64,000 nt of DNA from Rhodospirillaceae bacterium (lineage in GTDB: Bacteria; Pseudomonadota; Alphaproteobacteria; GCA-2731375). The notes under the pieces were generated by a model, which ran no database searches, was not told the DNA's origin, and saw nothing but the letters and a program-made list of their open reading frames with translations. Shown here in pieces: positions 51,397 to 60,207 of this stretch; position 1 is the first letter of the stretch, and every line of letters begins with the position of its first letter. Made by a program: the position numbers and the translations under genes. Location of the stretch: positions 310,001 through 374,000 of the forward strand of contig JABIWH010000050.1 of NCBI GenBank assembly GCA_018701215.1. Direction: 5' to 3'.

Positions 51397-53046
51397 ATGA
51401 TCGATTTTCGCACCGAACCGGCATCGTACCGGCATTGGCAACTATCCATCGAAGGCCGCGTCGCGACCCTGGCCATGGCCGTGGACGAAGGCGGCGGGCT
51501 GCGTGATGGTTACGAGCTGAAGCTGAATTCCTACGACCTTGGCGTCGATATAGAGCTCTATGATGCGGTGCAGCGTCTGCGCTTTGAACATCCGGAAGTG
51601 GCCGCCGTGGTGGTGACATCGGCCAAGGACCGCATTTTCTGCGCCGGTGCCAATATCCGCATGCTGGCGACATCGTCTCATGATCACAAGGTCAATTTCT
51701 GCAAATTCACCAACGAGACCCGGAACAGCATCGAAGATGCCTCCGGCCATTCCGGCCAGACCTATATCGCCGCCGTCAACGGCCCTTGCGCGGGGGGAGG
51801 TTACGAGTTGGCCCTGGCCTGCGACCAGATCGTCATGATCGACGACGGCGCGACCACGGTTTCTCTGCCCGAGGTACCTCTCTTGGCGGTGCTGCCGGGC
51901 ACCGGCGGCCTGACCCGCCTGGCCGACAAACGGAAAATCCGCCGCGACCGGGCCGATTTCTTCTGCACCCTGGAAGAGGGCATGCGTGGCCAGCGCGCCG
52001 TCGACTGGCGCCTGATTGATGAAATTGCCCCGCGCTCCAAATACGCGGGCGCCGTGGAGGCCCGCGCGGTGGCAGCCGTGGCACAATCCGACCGGCCCGC
52101 GGCAGCCCAGGGCATCGCCCTAACGCCCCTGCAGCGCAGCGTCGAGGGCGACAGCATTACTTATTCCACACTCAATATCGAGATAGACCGCGCCGCCGGC
52201 ACCGCGACGATCAACGTGCAGGCGCCAAATGAAGCGCCCCCCGCGGACGGCGAGGCCATGCAGGAACTGGGCGCCGATTTTTGGCCCCTGCGTCTGGCCC
52301 GGGAGCTGGATGATGCCATCCTGCATCTGCGCACCAACGAGAACGAGATCGGCACCTGGCTGTTTCAAACCAGCGGTGACAGCGGGTTGGTCACGGCCCA
52401 TGATGCCGCCCTGGACGCCAACCAGAAGCATTGGCTAGTGCGCGAGATAACATTGTATCTCAAGCGCACCCTGAAGCGGATCGATGTAACCTCACGCAGC
52501 ATTTTCGCTATCATCGAGCCGGCCTCCTGCTTTACCGGCACCTTGCTGGAACTGGCCCTGGCCGCCGACCGCAGCTACATGCTGGATGGCCAGTTCGAGG
52601 GCGACAACCGGCCCCCGGCCACGGTGTCCCTGACCGCCATGAACTTTGGCCCCTACCAAATGGTCAACGGCCTGACCCGCCTGCAATCCCGGTTCCTCGA
52701 CGACGAGGCAACGGTCGCGGATTTGGCAGGGCGTCAGGGCGAGGCCATGGAAGCCCTGGACGCGGAAGAGGCCGGCCTGGTGACTTTTGCCCCCGATGAT
52801 ATCGACTGGGAGGACGAGGTCCGCATCGCCATCGAGGAACGGGCCGCTTTTTCCCCGGACGCCCTGACCGGCATGGAAGCAAATCTGCGCTTTGGCGGGC
52901 CGGAAACCATGGAAAGCAAAATATTTTCACGCCTTTCCGCCTGGCAAAACTGGATTTTCCAGCGCCCCAACGCGGTCGGCGAAACGGGCGCGTTGCCGCT
53001 TTACGGCAGCGGTCAACGCAGCGAATTCGACAAAAGGAGGGTCTGA
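51397..53046 (+). CDS. boxC: benzoyl-CoA-dihydrodiol lyase / 2,3-epoxybenzoyl-CoA dihydrolase BoxC
   Basis: The 549-residue protein is a double crotonase-fold enzyme with the length and sequence pattern of BoxC: FRTEPASYRHWQLSIEGRVA at the start, RIFCAGANIRMLATSSH in the first enoyl-hydratase domain and ENEIGTWLFQTSGD in the second. BoxC opens the ring of 2,3-epoxybenzoyl-CoA with two waters, giving 3,4-dehydroadipyl-CoA semialdehyde and formate. It is the first gene of boxCB with its own promoter and operator. boxB starts four bases after its stop. Confidence 0.94.
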   Translation: MIDFRTEPASYRHWQLSIEGRVATLAMAVDEGGGLRDGYELKLNSYDLGVDIELYDAVQRLRFEHPEVAAVVVTSAKDRIFCAGANIRMLATSSHDHKVNFCKFTNETRNSIEDASGHSGQTYIAAVNGPCAGGGYELALACDQIVMIDDGATTVSLPEVPLLAVLPGTGGLTRLADKRKIRRDRADFFCTLEEGMRGQRAVDWRLIDEIAPRSKYAGAVEARAVAAVAQSDRPAAAQGIALTPLQRSVEGDSITYSTLNIEIDRAAGTATINVQAPNEAPPADGEAMQELGADFWPLRLARELDDAILHLRTNENEIGTWLFQTSGDSGLVTAHDAALDANQKHWLVREITLYLKRTLKRIDVTSRSIFAIIEPASCFTGTLLELALAADRSYMLDGQFEGDNRPPATVSLTAMNFGPYQMVNGLTRLQSRFLDDEATVADLAGRQGEAMEALDAEEAGLVTFAPDDIDWEDEVRIAIEERAAFSPDALTGMEANLRFGGPETMESKIFSRLSAWQNWIFQRPNAVGETGALPLYGSGQRSEFDKRRV

Positions 53047-53050
53047 TCCC

Positions 53051-54481
53051 ATGGCCATTGATTATCAAGAACGCATTCCCAACAATGTGGACCTGTCCGA
53101 GGACCGGCGCCTGCAACGGGCCCTGGAGGCCTGGCAGCCGAATTATCTGCAATGGTGGCAGGAGATGGGGCCGACGGAATTTCAGTCCCATGACGTCTAT
53201 TTGCGCACGGCGATCAGTGTGGACTCCAAAGGCTGGGCCAATTTCGGCCATGTCAAGATGCCCGACTATCGCTGGGGCATTTTCCTGGCCGAACCCGAGG
53301 CCGAGCGTAAGGTCAATTTCGGCGAGCATAAGGGCGAGGCCGCCTGGCAGGACGTCCCTGGCGAATACCGCGGCATGCTGCGCCGCCTGATCGTGACCCA
53401 GGGCGATACCGAGCCGGCCTCGGTCGAGCAGCAACGGCAACTGGGCCTGACCGCGCCGTCGCTTTACGATCTGCGTAACCTGTTCCAGGTCAATGTCGAG
53501 GAAGGCCGCCATCTGTGGGCCATGGTCTATCTGCTGCATGGCTATTTTGGCCGCGATGGCCGCGAAGAGGCGGATGAGATGTTGCAGCGCCATTCGGGTG
53601 ATGTGGACAAGCCCCGCATCCTGGGCGCCTTCAACGAGAAGACGCCGGATTGGCTGTCGTTCTATATGTTCACCTACTTCACGGACCGGGACGGCAAGTA
53701 TCAATTGGCCTCCTTGGCCGAAAGCGGCTTCGATCCACTGTCCCGCACCTGCCGCTTCATGCTGACGGAGGAAGCCCACCATATGTTCGTGGGCGAGACC
53801 GGCGTCGGGCGGGTCATCCAGCGGGCCTGCGAACTGATGAACGAGCATGGCGAAGACGCCGTCCGCAAGTTGGGCGGCATCGATCTACCGACCATTCAGA
53901 AATACCTGAACTTCCATTTCTCGGTTTCCCTGGATCTATTCGGCTCCGAACGTTCGACCAATGCGGCCAACTTCTATTCCATGGGTCTGAAAGGCCGCTA
54001 CGAGGAAACCAAGATCGACGACGATCACAAACTGGGCGACGAGCAATATCCAATATTGGAACTGGACGGCGAAATATTCGTCACCCGCCAGGACAACGCC
54101 CTGACGGTGATCAACGAACGCCTGCGTGACGACTACGTCACTGATTGCGAGCGGGGCGTGCGCCGTTGGAACCAAATCATCAAACGCCATGGCATTGATT
54201 TTGAACTGAAGCTACCGCATCGCGCCTTCAACCGGGAGATCGGCAGCTTCAATCTGGCCAACACCGGCGGCATCCGCGTCAACCCTCAAGGCGAGGTCAT
54301 TACCGAGGCGGCCTGGACCGAGGATCACGGCAACTGGCTACCCACCGAAGCCGACCGCGCCTTCGTGATCGGTCTGATGCAACCCATCACGGAACCGGGC
54401 AAATTCGCCGCCTGGATCGCCCCGCCGGCCCGCGGCATCAACAACCAACCCATCGATTTCGAATATGTGCACTTAAACTAG
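53051..54481 (+). CDS. boxB: benzoyl-CoA 2,3-epoxidase oxygenase subunit BoxB
   Basis: The 476-residue protein matches BoxB, a class I diiron oxygenase that epoxidises benzoyl-CoA with O2. Likely diiron ligands lie in NVEEGRHLWAM and TEEAHHMFVGE (E-x2-H patterns). The conserved C-terminal HRAFNREIGSFN segment is also present. AGGAGG lies ten bases before ATG 53051. Electrons normally come from BoxA, which is absent here. The stop TAG is part of a terminal CTAG of a palindromic repeat element that begins at 54478. Confidence 0.95.
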   Translation: MAIDYQERIPNNVDLSEDRRLQRALEAWQPNYLQWWQEMGPTEFQSHDVYLRTAISVDSKGWANFGHVKMPDYRWGIFLAEPEAERKVNFGEHKGEAAWQDVPGEYRGMLRRLIVTQGDTEPASVEQQRQLGLTAPSLYDLRNLFQVNVEEGRHLWAMVYLLHGYFGRDGREEADEMLQRHSGDVDKPRILGAFNEKTPDWLSFYMFTYFTDRDGKYQLASLAESGFDPLSRTCRFMLTEEAHHMFVGETGVGRVIQRACELMNEHGEDAVRKLGGIDLPTIQKYLNFHFSVSLDLFGSERSTNAANFYSMGLKGRYEETKIDDDHKLGDEQYPILELDGEIFVTRQDNALTVINERLRDDYVTDCERGVRRWNQIIKRHGIDFELKLPHRAFNREIGSFNLANTGGIRVNPQGEVITEAAWTEDHGNWLPTEADRAFVIGLMQPITEPGKFAAWIAPPARGINNQPIDFEYVHLN

Positions 54482-54596
54482 AGCGATTTTCAATTAATCG
54501 GAGTCGCCACCGTAGCCTATTTAGCGCGACTTAAGTAATTGGTTCAATTGCTTGATTCTTAGGAGTCCGAGCGCATTTTCTTTGAATGCGCTCTAG
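54478..54596. repeat. palindromic intergenic element, copy 1 (MITE/REP-like)
   Basis: A 119-base element is bounded by CTAGAGC and GCTCTAG terminal inverted repeats and shares about four-fifths of its bases with 61317-61432. Its right half folds as GAGCGCATT/AATGCGCTC with a seven-base loop. It fills the whole gap between the convergent boxB and MFS genes, and its left CTAG contains the boxB stop codon. The hairpins could terminate transcription from both sides. Confidence 0.75.
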
Positions 54597-54598
54597 GC

Positions 54599-55960
54599 TC
54601 AAAAGCCCAAAGCGTGAAACGCCAGACCACAGGTCAGGCCCAGGCCCAGGATCATCGCGCCCTGGGTCAACGCCCGGATTGTAGCCAGGCTTCGCCCAAG
54701 GCCCAACCAGAAGGCAAGCCATGAGCCCTGATAGGACGGGTTCAGGAAGATAACAAAGGCGGCGAAGGCCGGGACCGAGGCGAGTGCGAAGCCCATCCCA
54801 TAGGAATCGGTGGCTGCCAGGATGAGGCCATATATGGCCGGGTAAATCATCATGGCAACCGAGGTGAAAGAGAGCACGCCGCCGGTGACCGTGCCGACTT
54901 GACCCTCGGGCGCCAGGCGCGCGGTCTGTGCCAGCAGAATGCCGTGCCAGCTCAACCCGGTGATATTATACAGGATCGCCACCGCGATTATTTCGTTCAG
55001 GGTCCAATTAAAGTCCAGCAGCGTCATCAACAACGCGGCAATACAGCCGAACAGGCCGATGCCGGCGAAGATCCAACGCGGCGGCACGAACCCGCCGCCT
55101 AGCGCGCCCCACAATATACGGGCCCAGATGGCGGTGAATGAGGAAATGGCGAAGGCGGAGCCCGCCTCGATCTCGGAATAGCCAAGCCCGTCGATCAGAT
55201 AGAGTATGAAAAAGCCGGAAAAAATCGACTGCAGGCCGCCAAAGGCAAAAGCGGCGAAGGCGATGTCGCGCAGGGCCGGATTGCGGAACACCATGGCCAA
55301 GGTGGTCCGCAAATCGCCAAAGCTGATTTTTTGTGTGGGATCCTTTTCCTCATCGAAATAGGTCCGAAGTGGCTGCAAGGATATTGCCACCAGCAAAATG
55401 AGCAGGGCCGTTACCAGGGCGGTTCCAAAAGGACCAAGCCGTATGGTCGTGCCCACGCTGGCACTATAGAAAACCAGGCCGAGCAGGAACGGCAACAACA
55501 GACCACCGATCAGGCTGCCGACCGGGACGCCCGTTTGCTTTACGGAAAAAATCAAGGAGACAAGGCGCGGCGGGCAGACCCGGGCCAGGATGGTCGAACT
55601 GGCCGGGGTCGAGGTTGAACCCGCCCCCAACAGCATGGCGCCAAGCGGATACAGCCAAAGCTGTCCGGAGGCGACGATCAGCAAGCTGCCGCCCATGAAA
55701 ATCAGAGCGGCCTGGCTGACCCGCATCGGGCCATAGCGCAGAATAAAGCTGCCGCAACCGATAGCGGCAATAATCGACATGACATTCTGCAAAAACAGAT
55801 AGAGGCCCAACCAAGCTGGTGAGATGCCAAATTCCTCGGCCAGGCGATCGGCCAGGATCGGCATGACAATCTGGCAAACATAGGAGAACGCCTGTTGCGT
55901 CAGCATGGACGTCGTTGCAACGGCAAGAATGGTCGCGGGGCCGAAGCGGGATAAATCCAT
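54599..55960 (-). CDS. MFS family transporter
   Basis: The 453-residue protein has about twelve hydrophobic helices and the major-facilitator inter-domain features (GCGSFILRYGPMRV after helix 2 and GSTSTPASSTILARV in helix 4). The C-terminal end is extended. It starts 14 bases after the HlyD-family gene in the same direction, so it probably works with that adaptor as an efflux or export system; the pumped compound is unknown. The 3' end abuts the palindromic element after boxB. Confidence 0.85.
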   Translation of the reverse strand: MDLSRFGPATILAVATTSMLTQQAFSYVCQIVMPILADRLAEEFGISPAWLGLYLFLQNVMSIIAAIGCGSFILRYGPMRVSQAALIFMGGSLLIVASGQLWLYPLGAMLLGAGSTSTPASSTILARVCPPRLVSLIFSVKQTGVPVGSLIGGLLLPFLLGLVFYSASVGTTIRLGPFGTALVTALLILLVAISLQPLRTYFDEEKDPTQKISFGDLRTTLAMVFRNPALRDIAFAAFAFGGLQSIFSGFFILYLIDGLGYSEIEAGSAFAISSFTAIWARILWGALGGGFVPPRWIFAGIGLFGCIAALLMTLLDFNWTLNEIIAVAILYNITGLSWHGILLAQTARLAPEGQVGTVTGGVLSFTSVAMMIYPAIYGLILAATDSYGMGFALASVPAFAAFVIFLNPSYQGSWLAFWLGLGRSLATIRALTQGAMILGLGLTCGLAFHALGF

Positions 55961-55974
55961 CGCCCCTACCCCGC

Positions 55975-57003
55975 CTAACGAACCGTGATGTTGACGCTGG
56001 CGCGCATGCCGGGGCGAACGGCCCTTTCCATGTTCGGCAAATCGATCAATACCGGGATACGTTGGGCCAGACGGGGATCAACCGTCTTGCCGCTGCCATT
56101 GGCGCCGCCACTGCCCATGGAACCCAAGGTGGCGTTGCCGATGGCCCGGACCGTGCCCTCGAAATATTCAAATGGGTAGGCATCGAATTCTATGCTCACC
56201 GTTTGCCCGGGCACCACCTGACGAATATCGCTTTCATCGACCTCGGCCTCTAGCCAGAGGGCATCGGGGTCATGCAGCAAAAAGGCCCGGTCGCCATCCT
56301 CGACATAAACCCCGGCGGTGACATAAATCTCGTCGATAATGCTGTTGATCGGTGCGCGAATATGCATATCCGTGAGGCGCTGCTTGGATTGGCGCAGTTG
56401 CACGCCGATCTTATCAATGGCGCGGTCGATGGCCCCGATCCGGCTGCGGTATACAGCTTCCTTTTTCAGGCCGCTTTCCAACTCCCGGATTTTCTTTTGG
56501 CTGGTCTGAATATCGGTCTCGAGCGAGCGCAATTTCGAGGTGATATCGAGCAGACGGTCCCTCGCTTCATCCATTTGACGGGCAGATATGGCGCGCCTGG
56601 TCGCCAGCTTCTTGTTCCTGTCAACACTGCCCTGGGCAAGGGTCAACCGATTTTCCCAGGTGGCATGCTCCCGCCGCTGCAACTCCACCGCCGCCGTGGC
56701 CGTGGCGATTTTGTCGTTCATTTCTCGTAGGTATTGCGCCAGCTCCGCTTCAACCTGATCCCGGTTGGCCTTTTCCTTGGCAATTTCAGCTTCCAGCGTA
56801 TCAACGTCCAACCCGGCGACCGCGGTATCCATGGAGGCCAGCAAAGCACCCTTGTCCACCCGGTCACCGCGTTTGACATGCACTGTTTTCACAGTGGCGT
56901 TGACATTGGGAGATAACAGCGTGAAATCGACCCTGACCCTGGCATTGGGCTCATCCACATGACGCCACCAATGCAGACTTTCAACCGCGACGACGGCGAC
57001 CAA
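55975..57003 (-). CDS. HlyD/EmrA-family membrane-fusion adaptor (start uncertain)
   Basis: The 342-residue reading from TTG 57003 has the adaptor layout: a biotinyl-lipoyl half-motif (VKTVHVKRGDRVDKGALLAS), a long alpha-helical hairpin (about 65-200), the second half (MHIRAPINSIIDEIYVTAG) and a beta-barrel. Coding clearly continues upstream to about 57084, adding a basic segment and the first half of the membrane anchor (RRRWVKPSLFLVGIVL). No ATG, GTG or TTG exists there before the in-frame stop at 57085-57087. An ATC at 57072 lies eight bases after AAAGG. It pairs with the downstream MFS gene. Confidence 0.78.
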   Translation of the reverse strand: MVAVVAVESLHWWRHVDEPNARVRVDFTLLSPNVNATVKTVHVKRGDRVDKGALLASMDTAVAGLDVDTLEAEIAKEKANRDQVEAELAQYLREMNDKIATATAAVELQRREHATWENRLTLAQGSVDRNKKLATRRAISARQMDEARDRLLDITSKLRSLETDIQTSQKKIRELESGLKKEAVYRSRIGAIDRAIDKIGVQLRQSKQRLTDMHIRAPINSIIDEIYVTAGVYVEDGDRAFLLHDPDALWLEAEVDESDIRQVVPGQTVSIEFDAYPFEYFEGTVRAIGNATLGSMGSGGANGSGKTVDPRLAQRIPVLIDLPNMERAVRPGMRASVNITVR

Positions 57004-57114
57004 GACAATGCCGACCAGGAACAGCGATGGCTTAACCCAGCGGCGGCGGGCTTTTGAGGTGAATTCCGAGATAACCAGGGCCTTTCATTACGGCCCCCCT
57101 GTTGGGAGTGACGC

Positions 57115-57240
57115 ATGAAACACATCCCCAACCGCCGCGACCCATATGGACGCACCGCCTGGGAACAGATGAAAAACGATTATAGGCGGTTGCTGGCGCT
57201 TACTCTAGCAATCAGCCGACAATCGGGAAGTAATTATTGA
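57115..57240 (+). CDS. possible small protein (41 residues)
   Basis: A short frame from ATG 57115 to TGA 57238-57240 encodes a basic peptide beginning MKHIPNRRDPYGRTAWEQMK and ending LALTLAISRQSGSNY. GGGAG lies six to seven bases before the ATG, a well-placed ribosome-binding site. The C-terminal half could form an amphipathic or membrane-edge helix. It is divergent from the adaptor gene. It is not recognised, and may be a chance frame. Confidence 0.4.
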   Translation: MKHIPNRRDPYGRTAWEQMKNDYRRLLALTLAISRQSGSNY

Positions 57241-57250
57241 ACACATTCCG

Positions 57251-57688
57251 TCACTCGAAGCGGCGGACAATGCCGGGCGGGGACGTCAGAAAATAGAAGA
57301 ACCTGGCGGGCACATCACCCGTATTCCTGACTTGGTATTTCCATCCGGTGGTGTAATGGGTGCAGTCACCCTTGTTCAGGACGTAGGAAGACTCCAGCGC
57401 GTCGGCATCGGTACCCCAGAAAACGGTGAACTCGCCCTCCAGGATATAATAGAACTCGTCGCAGGGTCCGTATTGATGCAGCGTGGTACCGTCATCCTGC
57501 GCCTCGATCCCGAAGACACAGGTTTCATCACCCGGCTGCATGTGGCAAACGCCAACATTGCCCACGCCTTCGAGACTGTAATATTGCTGGATCGGCACGG
57601 AGATATAGTGGGATTCGTCATGGCCTGGCCCGAACATGGGCACGTCCTTTTCGCGCAGCACCTGCGGCGGCTTGTTTTCCTGAGGCAT
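57251..57688 (-). CDS. cupin domain protein
   Basis: The 145-residue protein has a single cupin barrel: motif 1 is GTTLHQYGPCDEFYYILEGE and motif 2 is GDCTHYTTGWKYQVRNTGD. The usual metal histidines are only partly kept: H-x-Y instead of H-x-H in motif 1, and one histidine in motif 2. Metal binding is therefore uncertain. Such proteins range from enzymes to sensors. It is divergent from the CoA-transferase gene across 206 bases with a perfect inverted repeat, suggesting joint regulation. GGGAGAAA precedes ATG 57688. Confidence 0.75.
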   Translation of the reverse strand: MPQENKPPQVLREKDVPMFGPGHDESHYISVPIQQYYSLEGVGNVGVCHMQPGDETCVFGIEAQDDGTTLHQYGPCDEFYYILEGEFTVFWGTDADALESSYVLNKGDCTHYTTGWKYQVRNTGDVPARFFYFLTSPPGIVRRFE

Positions 57689-57805
57689 TCAATTTCTCCC
57701 TATGAGCATTGGTTGCAGAAAACGTACCAGAACAAACGCGCTCACGGAAAGCCATTCCAATGACGCGGCGTTTTGGCTACCATCATCAGCAAAATGACTT
57801 TCCTT

Positions 57806-57839
57806 GGATAATGCCAGATCGAGTTTAGCGGCATTATCC
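57806..57839. promoter_or_regulatory. perfect 10-base inverted repeat between cupin and CoA-transferase genes
   Basis: GGATAATGCC (57806-57815) and GGCATTATCC (57830-57839) are perfect inverted repeats separated by 14 bases, in the divergent promoter region. The inner part ATAATGCC also occurs in the boxC operator palindrome, so a shared regulator is conceivable but unproven. Confidence 0.45.
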
Positions 57840-57894
57840 CGCCCACCACGTGGCGCGCCCTCGGGCCATGCGCCAACATACGACAGGACCAAAT

Positions 57895-60201
57895 ATGCCA
57901 AGCATCCTGGATGGGATCACCATACTCGACCTGAGCACGGGCCCTGCGGCGGCACTTGCAACCATGCTGTTGAGCGATCAAGGCGCCCGGGTCATTCGCG
58001 TGAGCGGGCCGGATGCACCGCTGTTTCGCGACGGTGGTTTCATTATTTGGGACCGGGGTAAGGAATGCGTGGCACTGGACCTTGATCAGGCAACTGGCGG
58101 GACGCCACAAGCCGCCAGGTTCCGGGAACTGGTAGCGGCCGCCGACATCCTGGTGGAAGACTTCGCGCCAAGTTCACAGCACCAGGAACTGGTCACGGCC
58201 GAGCGCCTGGCCGAAATCAATCCCCGTCTTATCAGCTGTTCCGTCACCGCCTATGGCAAACGCGGCGCACTAAAGGACGAACCGCCAATTGAAGATCTGG
58301 TCCTGGCCCGCATGGGCGTCCTGGGCGGCCTGCCGGGATTTCGCCCCGCGCCGGTGCATCTGGTCCACCCCCTGCCCACGGTTGGCGCCGCCATCCTGGC
58401 CTGCCTTGGCATCGCCGCGGCTTTGCTGGCGCGCGAGACGTCCGGGCGTGGGCGCACGGTGGAGACCTCGTTGATGGCGGGCGCGCTGTTGTATCATCCG
58501 AAAGTCATCGGCGAACATCTTGACCGTCATGTCTTTCAAACCCACCCATCGGGCAGCGCGCCGTTTTACAGTGTCTATGAATGCGCCGACGGCAACTGGG
58601 TGCAATTGGGTTGCGTGCATGTCGGCTTCATCGCCATCGCCGCCAAGTTGATGGGCATCGGCGATCTGGTGGCGGAGCCCCGCTTCAACGGCGGCGGCGC
58701 GCCGGCGACACCAGAGGACGATGCCGAACTGCGCGCCGTCCTAACGAAAGTAATCGCCGGCAAACCATTGGCGGAATGGGTTGAGGCCTTCGAGGCCGCT
58801 GATGTGCCCTTCGCACCCGCCCGCCAGACCAAGGACGGCATGACCGATCCCCAGGTCATGCACAACGAGATGGTGACGACCCTGGACGATCCCAAACTCG
58901 GCCCGGTGGTGCAAATGGGCGTGCCGCTGGTGTTTAGCGAAACGCCCGGCCAAATGAAGGGGCCCAGGGCGGGTACGGAAAACGACGCCGGCATGGCGCT
59001 TGACGCCATCGACGCATCCTCGCCCGCCCAGGGCGCGCCGGACCCCCTGCCGCTGGACGGTATTCGCATTCTGGAGATTACCAACCTTATCGCAGGCCCT
59101 ACCGGCGGGCGCCTGCTGGCCGATCTGGGTGCTGATGTGATCAAGTTCGAACCCCTGGGCGGCGATCTGTCCCGGCCAATCGGGCGGACGTATTTTTACA
59201 ACTTGAACTTCAACAAACGCTCCGTCTCCGTGAACACAAGTACGGATGAGGGCAAGGAAGTCGTTCAGCGCATCGCCGCCGCCTCGGATGCTCTGCTGGC
59301 CAACCTGCGCCCCGGCGCGACCGAGCGCATGGGCATCGGCCCGGCCAATAATCCACAACTGATCGAAACTCATTTGACGGGCTACGGACGCACCGGTCCC
59401 TATGCGCACCGGCCCGGCATCGATCCCCTGGCCCAGGCCATGATGGGTATGTCGTGGGCCCAGGGCGGGCCGGAAAATCAACCGGTTTTCCCGGCTCAGT
59501 TGGCGCCGACCGATTATACCACCGGGGCCCTGGGCGCCCTGGGCACGGTGCTGGCCATTTACGCCCGCGCCCGCCATGGCACGGTACAACGGGTGGATAG
59601 CAATCTCTTGAATGGCGCGGTGCTGTTAAGCTCCGCCTGGTTCTCCGCCTACAAGGGGCGGCCCGAACGCCCCCTTGCCGACAAGGAGCAGTACGGCGTG
59701 AACCCATTTCATCGCCTGTTTCGTCTGGCCGATGGTTGGATTTACGTGGCGGCGGAAACCGAGGCGCAGCGCCTGGCTCTCTGCCAGATCGCGGGCCAGA
59801 AAGGTCAGACCGAGGCCGGCGGCGGCCCGCATCCGAACCAGACACCCTTGGCCGAGGCGCTGGCGGCGGCCTTCGCTGAACGCAGCCTGGCCGCGCTGCG
59901 GGCCGAGTTGCAAGACGCGGACGTACCGTCGGCCGAGGCCCAATCCGGCGATAGTGAACTTTACCTCGACGATCCCCATACCTTGGCCAACGCCATGGCA
60001 GCCACCGTGCAGCATCCCACCGCCGGCGTGCTTTCGGTGGCTTGTCAGTATATCCACCTTGGCAATACCCGGCCCTGCGCCTGGCGGCCGACACCGCTTT
60101 TGGGTGAACATACCGATGAAGCTCTGCGCGAGGTTGGTTATGCCGAGGCCGACATCCAGGCCCTGCATGAGGCCGGGATCATCAAAACGGAAACAGCGTA
60201 G
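57895..60201 (+). CDS. fused double CaiB/BaiF family CoA transferase
   Basis: The 768-residue protein consists of two class III CoA-transferase domains in one chain: residues about 1-375 (opening GITILDLSTGPAAALATMLL) and about 390-768 (opening GIRILEITNLIAGPTGGRLL). Single-domain members are near 400 residues and work as interlocked dimers, so the fusion probably makes a pseudo-dimer within one chain. It moves CoA between carboxylic acids; the substrates are unknown. ATG 57895 begins the conserved domain. It may be co-transcribed with the DUF2189 gene six bases downstream. Confidence 0.87.
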   Translation: MPSILDGITILDLSTGPAAALATMLLSDQGARVIRVSGPDAPLFRDGGFIIWDRGKECVALDLDQATGGTPQAARFRELVAAADILVEDFAPSSQHQELVTAERLAEINPRLISCSVTAYGKRGALKDEPPIEDLVLARMGVLGGLPGFRPAPVHLVHPLPTVGAAILACLGIAAALLARETSGRGRTVETSLMAGALLYHPKVIGEHLDRHVFQTHPSGSAPFYSVYECADGNWVQLGCVHVGFIAIAAKLMGIGDLVAEPRFNGGGAPATPEDDAELRAVLTKVIAGKPLAEWVEAFEAADVPFAPARQTKDGMTDPQVMHNEMVTTLDDPKLGPVVQMGVPLVFSETPGQMKGPRAGTENDAGMALDAIDASSPAQGAPDPLPLDGIRILEITNLIAGPTGGRLLADLGADVIKFEPLGGDLSRPIGRTYFYNLNFNKRSVSVNTSTDEGKEVVQRIAAASDALLANLRPGATERMGIGPANNPQLIETHLTGYGRTGPYAHRPGIDPLAQAMMGMSWAQGGPENQPVFPAQLAPTDYTTGALGALGTVLAIYARARHGTVQRVDSNLLNGAVLLSSAWFSAYKGRPERPLADKEQYGVNPFHRLFRLADGWIYVAAETEAQRLALCQIAGQKGQTEAGGGPHPNQTPLAEALAAAFAERSLAALRAELQDADVPSAEAQSGDSELYLDDPHTLANAMAATVQHPTAGVLSVACQYIHLGNTRPCAWRPTPLLGEHTDEALREVGYAEADIQALHEAGIIKTETA

Positions 60202-60207
60202 CCTTCC

